In this document: one piece after another, positions 53,224-61,405 of the stretch
Layout: the number at the start of each line of letters is the position of its first letter
How positions within the stretch are numbered: position 1 is the first letter of the stretch
Assembly: GCF_037154085.1 (NCBI RefSeq)
Contig: NZ_JBANRM010000003.1
Coordinates: 124,001-188,000, forward strand
Length of the DNA stretch: 64,000 nucleotides
Direction: 5' to 3'
DNA from: Andeanibacterium fulvum
GTDB lineage: Bacteria; Pseudomonadota; Alphaproteobacteria; Sphingomonadales; Sphingomonadaceae
Notes under the pieces: model-generated
Database searches by the model: none
The model's input: only the letters and a program-made list of their open reading frames with translations
What the model was told of the DNA's origin: nothing
Position numbers and translations under genes: made by a program

Positions 53224-54144
53224 GTGGCGGGGGAGGAACTGCAGGCCGTCGTTCTCGCTTCCGGCATCGAGCTTGCCATGTGGGACAGCGGCCCGCGCGA
53301 TGCCCCGGCCCTGATCTTCCTCCACGGCTTTCCCGAAAGCCACCGCAGCTGGCGCCACCAGATCCGCCATTTCAACACGCGCTATCGCTGCATCGCGCCC
53401 GATCAGCGCGGTTATGGCGGATCGTCAAAACCGCAGGATGTGGCGAGCTATTCCGCGGACAAGCTGATCGGAGACATCTTCCAGCTGGCCGATGCGCTGG
53501 GCGTGGAGCGTTTCACGATCGTGGGCCATGATTGGGGCGGTGCGATCAGCTGGCCAATTGCCATGATCGGTCAGGCAAGTGGCCGGGTGAGCCGCGCGGT
53601 AATTGCCAATGCGCCCCATGCGGCCCTGTTCCAGCGCCTGCTCTACACCGATCCGGTCCAGCGCCGGGCGAGCCAGTATATGCGAGCCTTCCGCGATCCG
53701 GCGAATGACGCTCTGGTGCGCGAGCATGGGCTTGGCGCCCTGCTGCTCAAGGCCTTGCGCTGGCAACCCTCTGCTGCGCTTGAGCCGGAGGAGCGCGACT
53801 TCATGCTCGCCGGCTGGCAGGATCGCGATGCCTGTTTCGGCATGCTCAACTGGTATCGCGCCTCGGCCATCGAGGTTCCGGACGAGAACGCGCCTTATGC
53901 CCTGCCCGAAGGCTGGGCCCCGCCGCCTATGCCCAAGCTCATCATTCCCACGCTGGTGATCTGGGCGATGGACGATCTCGCCCTGCCGCCCGGCAATCTC
54001 GACGGGCTTGAAGACCTTGCCGAGAACCTCACTATCGAGCGCATTTCCGGATGCGGCCATTTCGTGCAATGGGAACGTCCGGCTGCAGTGATCGCGGCGA
54101 TGGAGGGTTTCCTTGGCCGAACAGAAAATACCGCCACTGCCTAA
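53224..54144 (+). CDS. Epoxide hydrolase-like alpha/beta hydrolase
   Basis: A 306-residue hydrolase. The oxyanion HGFPES, the nucleophile elbow GHDWGG with aspartate nucleophile, and the histidine in GCGHFVQWERP are those of soluble epoxide hydrolases and haloalkane dehalogenases. The lid segment GMLNWYRAS has the tyrosine typical of epoxide hydrolases. The start is GTG at 53224. The stop region overlaps the ltrA start by 32 bases. Confidence 0.88.
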   Translation: MAGEELQAVVLASGIELAMWDSGPRDAPALIFLHGFPESHRSWRHQIRHFNTRYRCIAPDQRGYGGSSKPQDVASYSADKLIGDIFQLADALGVERFTIVGHDWGGAISWPIAMIGQASGRVSRAVIANAPHAALFQRLLYTDPVQRRASQYMRAFRDPANDALVREHGLGALLLKALRWQPSAALEPEERDFMLAGWQDRDACFGMLNWYRASAIEVPDENAPYALPEGWAPPPMPKLIIPTLVIWAMDDLALPPGNLDGLEDLAENLTIERISGCGHFVQWERPAAVIAAMEGFLGRTENTATA

Positions 54145-55414
54145 CTCGCTGCTGCGCAATCCGGTCGATGGCGAGGTCCGGGTCAGCTTTCTCGAGCTGT
54201 TCTTCGACCTCGTCTATGTCTTCGCCATCACGCAGATTTCCCATTTCCTGCTCGCCCATCACGGCGTGGCGGCTGTGGTCGAGGCGCTGGTGATCTTCGC
54301 GGCGATCTGGTGGGCTTGGGTCTACACGACATGGGCCGCGAACTGGCTCGATCCCGAACGGGTGCAGGTGCGCATCGCCCTGTTGCTCACCATGCTGGCC
54401 AGCCTGGTAATGGCCGTTTCCATTCCCAAGGCCTTTGCCGAACACGGCCTGATCTTCGCCTGCGCCTATCTGACCATCCAGATCGGGCGGTCCGCCTTCG
54501 TGGCCATCGTCATGCGCCGCAACAGCCACGAAGCGGCGCGAACGATGCAGCGGATCGTGCTCTACTTCGTGCTGAGTGGATGCCTCTGGGTCGCAGGCGC
54601 TCTGTCGCAGCACACGAAAGTCCGCCTGGCCTGCTGGCTGGTGGCACTGGCCATCGAATATTCGGGGCCGAGCACCGGATACCGCCTTCCCTTCGGCGGC
54701 AGCGTCATGCCCAGCGACTGGCGCATTTCCGGCGGCCACATGGCGGAACGCTGCGCCCTGTTCATCATCATCGCGCTGGGCGAAGGGATCATCGTGACCG
54801 GCGCGACCTTTGCCGGCAATGCCCTCACTTTCCTCAACAGCTCTGCCTTCCTCGCCGCCTTCACCGGCTCTGTCCTGATGTGGTGGATCTATTTCGATGT
54901 CGGGGCGAAGCGCGGCGCCGAACTGATCGAGCATCACCACGAGCCCGGACGGATCGCCCGCAGCGCCTACACCTATCTGCACATGCCCATCGTGCTGGGC
55001 ATCATCGGCACTGCCGTAGCCGACGAATTGCTGCTGGCTCACCCACATGGCCACACCGGCCCGGCCCTGGTCCTTTCGCTATGCGGCGGCGGGGCGATCT
55101 ACATTCTGGGCGTGGGCCTGTTCAAACGCTTCGCCAATCCGTTCCGCAACTTCCCCATGTCGCACCGCTTCGGCCTGATCGCCCTTGCCGGGCTGGCCCT
55201 GCTGGGAATGCTGCTGGAACCGCCAGCCCTGATCTTCGGATGGCTGTCCGTGGCGATCTTTGCCTCGGTGGTCATCTGGGAATGGACCAGCTTCCACGGT
55301 GGCTGGGTGGAACGGTTTGGCTACCGCCTCGGGCCTGTTGGCCGCTATCTCCGGCGTGCCGCCGTCCGGGCCGAGGCCAATCGGGAAGAACGTTTCGGCG
55401 GCAAGCCGGACTAA
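54113..55414 (+). CDS. LtrA family membrane protein (low temperature requirement A)
   Basis: A 433-residue protein with about ten to eleven helices and the LtrA family start VSFLELFFDLVYVFAITQISHFL. Another family block is RCALFIIIALGEGIIVTGATF. Function is not established; Listeria LtrA is needed for growth in the cold. The start is TTG at 54113 with GGAGGG seven bases upstream, inside the hydrolase gene. It converges with DUF2332, the two stops overlapping by four bases. Confidence 0.85.
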   Translation: MAEQKIPPLPNSLLRNPVDGEVRVSFLELFFDLVYVFAITQISHFLLAHHGVAAVVEALVIFAAIWWAWVYTTWAANWLDPERVQVRIALLLTMLASLVMAVSIPKAFAEHGLIFACAYLTIQIGRSAFVAIVMRRNSHEAARTMQRIVLYFVLSGCLWVAGALSQHTKVRLACWLVALAIEYSGPSTGYRLPFGGSVMPSDWRISGGHMAERCALFIIIALGEGIIVTGATFAGNALTFLNSSAFLAAFTGSVLMWWIYFDVGAKRGAELIEHHHEPGRIARSAYTYLHMPIVLGIIGTAVADELLLAHPHGHTGPALVLSLCGGGAIYILGVGLFKRFANPFRNFPMSHRFGLIALAGLALLGMLLEPPALIFGWLSVAIFASVVIWEWTSFHGGWVERFGYRLGPVGRYLRRAAVRAEANREERFGGKPD

Positions 55415-56502
55415 TCCTTCCCGAACCACTCCACCCATGCACCATGCGGGTGGGCCTGCGACAGCAGCGTCCATTCCTGGCCACTGCCGGGCCAGTACTT
55501 CACGTTCAACTCATGAGCAAAGGTCTTGCGGTTGGTTTCCAGCCGCACCCATGCAAGTGGGCGTCCGGCCGTTGCGTTACCGCCAGCCTCTTCCATAGCC
55601 GCCGTGATCGCGGCGCGGGTTTCTTGCGGCAGATATTGCCACATGACCGAGTGATAGAGCACGCGTGTAACGCCCTCCTGTTGCGGCCGGGCGAGCATGT
55701 CCGCCACGAAATCGCCTGCGTCCATCCTCACCAGATCGGGCTTCCTGTGCCCCGCCAGCGCAATCGCCGCATCGATCCGCGCCATCCGCTCGGTCGCGTC
55801 GGGCCAGACGTAGGATTTGAGCCGCAACGCCTCTGCCGGATCGGACAGGTCTATCGGCGCAATATCGGACCCGCGAATGGCCACGATCTCGATCGCACCC
55901 GCAGGCGGCGGGGGCCCGCGCCATTCGGGCTTCAGCTGCATGGGCGAGCCTTCCGGCCCCACCGTCACCCCGCCCAGATCGAAATGATAGCGTTCCATCA
56001 TTGTGTTGACGCCCGCGCTCGATCCGATCTCGTTCAGTTCCAATTTCGGGCCAAGCCTTTGCGCCAGCCACAGCAGCCCGGCCATCAGGCTGTTGGCGCG
56101 CCCAGCCTCGTTAGTCTGCGGCGGCCCGTCCAGCCACGGGGCGAGCCGCGCATCGAACTTCTCCACCAGCGCGCAGACGATCCGGTCGATCTCGGCCTGA
56201 TCGGTCAGTTCGCCCGCATAGACCGGCCCAAGTTCCGGCGCGTCGCCCGTGAGATAGAGATTGTGGATGCCGCCCGCGATCCGCAGCGGCAGCGCGTCCT
56301 CCAGCGACAGGCCGGGCCAGTCATTCATCCGGCGGGCGACTTCGGTATCGGTGCGGAGCACGGCCCGCTCCGCCGCGATCACGCGTCCGGTGCAGGGCGC
56401 TTGGGCGCGGGTGGCGTGGTCTGCCTGCCATTGCAGCGCCTGTTCGACGCTCGCGATCTCCATGACCGCATTTTCCGCCGAGCCCGCTTCCGCCATTTCC
56501 AT
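55411..56502 (-). CDS. DUF2332 family protein
   Basis: A 363-residue cytoplasmic protein of the DUF2332 family: early block WQADHATRAQAPCTGRV, central LNEIGSSAGVN (a SAM-binding-like loop), and VLYHSVMWQYLPQETRAAI. The fold looks methyltransferase-like but activity is unknown. It diverges from hisG by 35 bases, so the promoters overlap. Confidence 0.82.
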   Translation of the reverse strand: MEMAEAGSAENAVMEIASVEQALQWQADHATRAQAPCTGRVIAAERAVLRTDTEVARRMNDWPGLSLEDALPLRIAGGIHNLYLTGDAPELGPVYAGELTDQAEIDRIVCALVEKFDARLAPWLDGPPQTNEAGRANSLMAGLLWLAQRLGPKLELNEIGSSAGVNTMMERYHFDLGGVTVGPEGSPMQLKPEWRGPPPPAGAIEIVAIRGSDIAPIDLSDPAEALRLKSYVWPDATERMARIDAAIALAGHRKPDLVRMDAGDFVADMLARPQQEGVTRVLYHSVMWQYLPQETRAAITAAMEEAGGNATAGRPLAWVRLETNRKTFAHELNVKYWPGSGQEWTLLSQAHPHGAWVEWFGKD

Positions 56503-56537
56503 TGCCCTTTCCGCGCTGTGTCCCTAAGGCCCGCGCC

Positions 56538-57191
56538 ATGTCGAAACCGCTTACCTTTGCCGTTCCCAAGGGCCGCATCCTGGAGGAAGCACTGCCCGTG
56601 ATGGCACGCGCCGGCGTCGTGCCCGAAGCCGCGTTCAACGACAAGGACAACCGTGCGCTCAGCTTCGCCTGCGAAGCCACTGACATGCGGATCATCCGCG
56701 TGCGTGCGTTCGATGTCGCCACTTTCGTCGCCCATGGCGCGGCCCAGGCGGGCATTGTCGGTTCCGATGTGGTCGAGGAATTCGACTATCCCGATCTCTA
56801 CGCGCCGGTCGATCTCGACATCGGCCATTGCCGCCTTTCGGTGGCCGAACCGGTGGATTCCGGGCTGGAGCCGCTGGGCAAGGTCAGCCACCTGCGAGTG
56901 GCCACCAAATATCCCAACCTCACCAGTCGTTTCTTCGAACGGCAGGGCATTCAGGCCGAATGCGTGAAGCTGAACGGCGCGATGGAACTCGCCCCCAGCC
57001 TTGGCCTGTCCCAGCGCATCGTGGACCTTGTTTCCACCGGTCGAACGCTGAAGGAAAACGGGCTGGTGGAAACCACCACCATCCTGCCTGTCTCTGCCCG
57101 CCTGATCGTCAATCGCGCCGCCTTGAAGACCGATCCCCGCCTTGGCGAGCTGGTCGAGGCGTTCCGCGCCGTGGCCGAGGGGCGCCGCTGA
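56538..57191 (+). CDS. hisG: ATP phosphoribosyltransferase, short form
   Basis: First step of histidine synthesis: ATP plus PRPP. At 217 residues it lacks the C-terminal regulatory domain, so it should need HisZ, which is not in the window. The PRPP-binding segment is VSTGRTLKENGL. The start at 56538 matches the family (KPLTFAVPKGRILEEALP); a frame extension upstream is not conserved. It overlaps hisD by one base. Confidence 0.95.
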   Translation: MSKPLTFAVPKGRILEEALPVMARAGVVPEAAFNDKDNRALSFACEATDMRIIRVRAFDVATFVAHGAAQAGIVGSDVVEEFDYPDLYAPVDLDIGHCRLSVAEPVDSGLEPLGKVSHLRVATKYPNLTSRFFERQGIQAECVKLNGAMELAPSLGLSQRIVDLVSTGRTLKENGLVETTTILPVSARLIVNRAALKTDPRLGELVEAFRAVAEGRR

Positions 57192-58477
57192 TGCTCCGCC
57201 TCAAGACCTCCGATCCCGATTTCGAGCGGAAATTCACCCGCATCGTGGCCGACCGGCGCGAAAGCGGCGGCGACGTGGCGCAATCGGTGGCGACCATCCT
57301 CAACGAGGTCCGCGCGCGCGGGGACGAGGCGCTGGCGGAATATACCCAGCGGTTCGACGCTTTCTCGCTGCCGGAAGGCGAATGGCGGATCGCACCGGAA
57401 ACCTGCAAGGCCGCGTTTGACGCGCTGGACAGCGATCTGCGCGAGGCGCTGGAACTCGCCGCGTCGCGCATCCGCGCCTATCACGAAGCGCAGCTGCCGC
57501 AGGATCGCGACTATACTGACGCGGCCGGCGTGCGGCTCGGCGCGAAGTGGTTCCCCGTCGATGCCGCCGGGCTCTATGTGCCGGGCGGGCGCGCATCCTA
57601 CCCTTCTTCCCTGCTGATGAACGCCATTCCGGCCAAAGTCGCCGGAGTTCAGCGGCTGGTGGTCTGCACCCCCACGCCCAAGGGCGAGATCAACGAACTG
57701 GTACTCGCCGCCGCGCATCTTGCCGGTGTGGACGAAATCTGGCCGGTGGGCGGCGCACAGGCCATTGGCGCGCTGGCCTATGGCACCAAGCGGATCAAGC
57801 CGGTGGACGTCGTTACCGGGCCGGGCAATGCCTGGGTCGCGGAAGCCAAGCGCCAGCTTTATGGCGTTGTCGGGATCGACATGGTGGCTGGCCCCTCCGA
57901 AATCCTCGTGATCGCGGATGGCAAGAACGATCCTGACTGGATCGCGGCCGACCTGCTGAGCCAGGCCGAGCACGATCCCGCCGCGCAATCGATCCTGATT
58001 ACCGACGATCCGGACTTCGCCGATCAGGTGGCGGACCGCGTCGACGTGCAGAGCGCCATGCTCTCCACAAAGAAGACCGCGCAGGCCAGCTGGGCCGCGC
58101 ATGGCCTGATCGTGGAAGTGGCCGACCTTGCCGAGGCCCCCCGCCTCGCCAATGCGCTCGCCGCGGAACATATCGAACTGGCGGTGGACGATCCCGAAAG
58201 CCTGTTCGCTGGCATTCGCCATGCGGGCAGCGTGTTCCTTGGCCGGATGACCCCGGAAGCGGTGGGCGATTATGTCGCCGGGCCGAACCACGTGCTGCCC
58301 ACCGGGCGGCGCGCGCGCTTTTCCTCCGGCCTTTCGGTGCTGGACTTCATGAAGCGCACCAGCTTCATCTCGCTGGACGATGCCGCCTTGGCGAAGATTG
58401 GCCCCGCAGCCGTGCGGCTGGCCCAGATGGAAGGGCTGCCTGCCCATGCCAAATCCGTGGAATTGAGACTGAAATGA
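57191..58477 (+). CDS. hisD: Histidinol dehydrogenase
   Basis: Last two steps of histidine synthesis, oxidising histidinol to histidine with NAD. The 428-residue sequence holds the zinc-ligand blocks QAEHDPAAQS and GPNHVLPT, and the NAD fold VVTGPGNAWVAEAKR. Start at 57191 overlaps the hisG stop as TGATG. It overlaps nusB by four bases. A his pair without hisB, hisC or others is usual for this group. Confidence 0.96.
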   Translation: MLRLKTSDPDFERKFTRIVADRRESGGDVAQSVATILNEVRARGDEALAEYTQRFDAFSLPEGEWRIAPETCKAAFDALDSDLREALELAASRIRAYHEAQLPQDRDYTDAAGVRLGAKWFPVDAAGLYVPGGRASYPSSLLMNAIPAKVAGVQRLVVCTPTPKGEINELVLAAAHLAGVDEIWPVGGAQAIGALAYGTKRIKPVDVVTGPGNAWVAEAKRQLYGVVGIDMVAGPSEILVIADGKNDPDWIAADLLSQAEHDPAAQSILITDDPDFADQVADRVDVQSAMLSTKKTAQASWAAHGLIVEVADLAEAPRLANALAAEHIELAVDDPESLFAGIRHAGSVFLGRMTPEAVGDYVAGPNHVLPTGRRARFSSGLSVLDFMKRTSFISLDDAALAKIGPAAVRLAQMEGLPAHAKSVELRLK

Positions 58478-58926
58478 GTGGCCGTTCCCAAGCCCGTTCC
58501 GCTGCGCGTCTGGCCGCCGTCCAGGCGCTGTACCAGCGCGAGATGGAAGACATCGCCCTGCCCCGCCTGCTGGACGAGTTCCACCAGCACCGGCTCGGCC
58601 GTGCGCAGGATGACGACGAGGAAGAACTGGCCGACGCCGAAGTCGCCTTCTTCGACGATATCGTCTCGGGCGTGATCGCCCGCCAGGAAGAGATCGACGC
58701 ACTGGTCGAATCCCGCCTCGCCGATGGCTGGAAGCTCGACCGGCTGGACAAGACAATGCTGCAGATTCTGCGCGCCGGTGCTTACGAGCTGCTTGCCCGG
58801 CAGGACGTGCCGCTGGGCAGCGCGATCAGCGAATATGTCGATGTCGCCCACGCCTTCTTCGACGCTCGCGAGGCGAAATTCGTCAATGGAGTGCTTGATG
58901 GCGTGGCGAAGGCCGTGCGGAGCTAG
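58474..58926 (+). CDS. nusB: Transcription antitermination factor NusB
   Basis: Binds boxA RNA with NusE to support antitermination of rRNA operons. The 150-residue protein opens ARSAARLAAVQALYQREM, with an acidic insertion DDDEEELADAEVAFFDDI, and ends AREAKFVNGVLDGVAKAVR. It is the last gene of the hisG-hisD-nusB run. In alphaproteobacteria thiL often follows; here it lies 1.5 kb on, past a nuclease gene on the other strand. Confidence 0.94.
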   Translation: MSGRSQARSAARLAAVQALYQREMEDIALPRLLDEFHQHRLGRAQDDDEEELADAEVAFFDDIVSGVIARQEEIDALVESRLADGWKLDRLDKTMLQILRAGAYELLARQDVPLGSAISEYVDVAHAFFDAREAKFVNGVLDGVAKAVRS

Positions 58927-59017
58927 AAGACTTCCCGCTGGCCACTCATCCGCTTTCGGTGAAACCGTTTTGCGAACGGCATCGTAGCAAGAGGGTGGCA
59001 GCGGACATGGAAAACTC

Positions 59018-59128
59018 GTGATGCTGAACCGGGTTCGGCATCCATCCTTCCCCATAGGCTACCGTTCGATCCGGCGAAATGGATCCTGGAAGCGGAGCTG
59101 TGCTTGCGCAAACAAGTTCAGGATGACA
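59018..59128. repeat. Palindromic repeat, family R5 (diverged)
   Basis: GATGCTGAAC on the left and CAAGTTCAGGATGACA on the right enclose an inner GGATCC-type core also present in the 50872 copy. A ~20-base insertion lengthens it. The 58927-59519 gap holds this, the R4, R1 and R6 copies and no gene I can support. Confidence 0.75.
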
Positions 59129-59234
59129 GCCGCGCAAACGTCCGCGAAGCTATCGCCCGGAAGGGCAGCTTCCAGGCAGCTCGATTGGCGTTCCGAACGG
59201 CGAGTGTGGGGTGGGAAGCTGCCAGTCCCCAATT

Positions 59235-59306
59235 CGTCATTCCCGCGAAGGCGGGAACCCAGCGGCAACCGTTGATCTGGATTCCCGCCTTCGCGGGAAT
59301 GACGAA
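59235..59306. repeat. Palindromic repeat, family R4
   Basis: CGTCATTCCCGCGAAGGCGG and its inverted copy CCGCCTTCGCGGGAATGACG span 72 bases. It matches the 51186 copy almost exactly in the arms, and its centre is the inverted version of that copy's centre. Confidence 0.88.
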
Positions 59307-59342
59307 GGTAAGTGAGTAAAAGCCCAATCCCACTCACCACAA

Positions 59343-59445
59343 CCGCTCATCCTGAGCCTGTCGAAGGACACGCGGCGGCACTTGCCCCGCCAACGGGATG
59401 TGGGTGTGGGTTTCCCGTGTCCTTCGACAAGCTCGAGACGAGCGG
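59343..59445. repeat. Inverted repeat pair, family R1
   Basis: Arms 59343-59372 and 59416-59445 with core GTCCTTCGACAAGCTC; the right arm carries GAGACG where others have AGGACG. The spacer includes GTGTGGGTTTCCCG, also seen in the 51.1 kb pair. Confidence 0.88.
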
Positions 59446-59454
59446 AGATTGGGG

Positions 59455-59490
59455 ATGTCCGCAATGTTGCCGGGTCCGAAAAGTCCGCTT
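59455..59490 (-). repeat. Dispersed repeat, family R6 (reverse orientation)
   Basis: Reverse complement reads AAGCGGACTTTTCGGACCCG followed by GCAACATTGCGGACAT, the same layout as the copy at 50999. It lies just past the R1 pair. Confidence 0.65.
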
Positions 59491-59519
59491 CCAGCCCAAT
59501 TTCGCAATCAGCCGCCGAA

Positions 59520-60356
59520 TTAATCCTCCCCGCCCAGCACCTTGTCCAGATAGGCCGCCAGACGCACGCCTGATTGTTCGAGCCGTTGTTCCATGGCAGG
59601 CGTCCATTGCCAGGCATATTGCCATGAGAGGCTGACGGGGGATTCCCGCGTAGCTTCGCCCAACTCGCCGCCCTTGGGCGGGTAGATGCGATCGCGCAGC
59701 GCAATGCTCTCGTCGATCCACACCGCCGGATCGCTGTTCCACCAGCCCGTTACTTCGGACGGCGTCATATGGCGCTCCAGCCGGTCGGCATATTCGCTGT
59801 AGCTGAGCTGGCGCTTGAGGATCAGCCCCTCGTCCCAAACCCAGTGCAGGTTCTGCGGCTCGTCGAACCATAGGACGTTGAACCAGTTGCCGCCGCGGTC
59901 TGTGTCGTTCCCCGCATGGAGCGGCTGATGCAGGTCCGCCACGATATGGACAATGAAGCGCAGTGCGCGCTGCCTGTCTTCACGGCTGGAACTGCGATCG
60001 CGCAGCACGGCGGCAAAGCGCTCCAGCGCGGTTGCGGCATCGCCCTCTGCCGGATGGACCAGTTCGGCAGCATGCTTGCCTTCGGGCAGGGTCACATAAT
60101 GCCAGGGGGATGCTTCGCTCTGCCAGAAAGGATCGGGGTTGGACCGCTCGTCATCCGGCCAGGTCGATGCATCGGCCAGCGTTTCGGCGCCCATAATTCC
60201 GGCGATTTCCGCGCGGGTCTTCCCGCTGATGTTGCGCTCTGCAATCTCGGCGCTTACCCGATGGCCTATCGGCCCCCATGCAAAGGCGGGCGAAGCCGCC
60301 GCAAGCCCGGCGGTCGACACGGCGACGGACAGGACGAGTTTGGCAAGACGCATCAT
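59520..60356 (-). CDS. S1/P1 family nuclease
   Basis: A secreted zinc endonuclease for single-stranded nucleic acids, 278 residues. The signal peptide ends AFA with cleavage before W27, and mature Trp1 is itself a zinc ligand in this family; H32 follows (WGPIGHR). Other ligands lie in HIVADLHQPLHAG and WFNVLWFDEPQNLHWVWDEG. All expected ligand blocks are present, so it should be active in the periplasm or outside. It lies between nusB and thiL, on the opposite strand. Confidence 0.92.
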   Translation of the reverse strand: MMRLAKLVLSVAVSTAGLAAASPAFAWGPIGHRVSAEIAERNISGKTRAEIAGIMGAETLADASTWPDDERSNPDPFWQSEASPWHYVTLPEGKHAAELVHPAEGDAATALERFAAVLRDRSSSREDRQRALRFIVHIVADLHQPLHAGNDTDRGGNWFNVLWFDEPQNLHWVWDEGLILKRQLSYSEYADRLERHMTPSEVTGWWNSDPAVWIDESIALRDRIYPPKGGELGEATRESPVSLSWQYAWQWTPAMEQRLEQSGVRLAAYLDKVLGGED

Positions 60357-60425
60357 GGCTGGGGCATTTCCTCGAAAACGGGCAGACAGGCTGCCTAGCT
60401 TCTCCGCTGCCCGGGTGGCAACCGC

Positions 60426-61301
60426 ATGACGCGGGAACTGGCCTTTATCGAACGATTGCGCGCACTAGCCACGCATCCTGCCGCGCGTGGCCTGGATGAC
60501 GATTGCGCGGTGCTGCCGTTTGGCACCGAGACGCTGATCCTCACGCATGACATGCTGGTGGAGGGCATCCATTACCTGCCCGGCGCCGACATGGCCGATG
60601 TGGCATGGAAGCTGGTCGCCACGAACCTCTCCGATCTCGCCTCGAAAGGCGCTGAGCCGTTGGGGGTGTTGCTGGGCCACATGCTCGGCCCGGGAGACGG
60701 AGACTTCCTGCGCGGGCTGGAGGACGTCCTCCGCCATTATGGCGTGCCGCTGCTGGGCGGAGATACGACCTCGGGCCGTTCGCCGCGCGCGGATGGGCTG
60801 ACGGCGCTTGGCAGGGCGAGTTGCCTTCCCGTTCCCTCACGCTCCGGCGCGCAGCCGGGGGATGCAGTCTATCTCACCGGCCCGGTGGGCGCCGCGATGA
60901 TGGGCTTCGAGGCTCTGCGTGACAGCACCGGAGAAGACAGCACCGCCTATAGTCGCCCTATGGCCCGCCTTGCCGAGGGGCAGGCACTTGCCCCGCTTGT
61001 CACGGCGATGATGGACGTGTCGGACGGGCTCCTGCTCGACGCCTGCCGCATGGCTCGTGCCAGCAGCGTCACAATATCTCTGGCAAGCGCCTCTGTGCCC
61101 CTTGGGTGCCCTTCTGGCCGCGTTCTGGACGCCTTGCGCTGGGGCGACGATTACGAATTGCTGTTCACCGCTCCGGAAGGCACTCGCTTGCCCGTCACGG
61201 CCTATCAGGTCGGCACAATATTGCTGCCGGAAGGCGCCCCCCTGCTACTGGACGGGACTGCGCTCAGCGAGGAAGACGAACTGGGCTACCAGCACGGCTG
61301 A
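60426..61301 (+). CDS. thiL: Thiamine-monophosphate kinase
   Basis: Phosphorylates thiamine monophosphate to the active diphosphate with ATP. The 291-residue sequence has the PurM-like family blocks LDDDCAVL, LVEGIHYLPGAD, VATNLSDLASKGAEP and GGDTTSG, and later MMDVSDGLLLDACRM and GDDYELLFT. The length is a little below the E. coli enzyme. It diverges from the nuclease gene. Confidence 0.94.
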   Translation: MTRELAFIERLRALATHPAARGLDDDCAVLPFGTETLILTHDMLVEGIHYLPGADMADVAWKLVATNLSDLASKGAEPLGVLLGHMLGPGDGDFLRGLEDVLRHYGVPLLGGDTTSGRSPRADGLTALGRASCLPVPSRSGAQPGDAVYLTGPVGAAMMGFEALRDSTGEDSTAYSRPMARLAEGQALAPLVTAMMDVSDGLLLDACRMARASSVTISLASASVPLGCPSGRVLDALRWGDDYELLFTAPEGTRLPVTAYQVGTILLPEGAPLLLDGTALSEEDELGYQHG

Positions 61302-61320
61302 AACGGTGTTGCCTGCCTGA

Positions 61321-61375
61321 GACGCGAAGCAATCCAGGGCACGCATAATTGCGCCCTGGATTGCTGCAGGGCTTC
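61321..61375. repeat. Degraded palindromic repeat, family R2, with C run
   Basis: GCGAAGCAATCCAGGGC and GCCCTGGATTGCTGCAGGGC form the inner arms of R2 without the outer arms. A run of ten C residues follows at 61375-61384. Confidence 0.65.
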
Positions 61376-61405
61376 CCCCCCCCCTCGCCATCGCGAAATC
61401 CGGAT

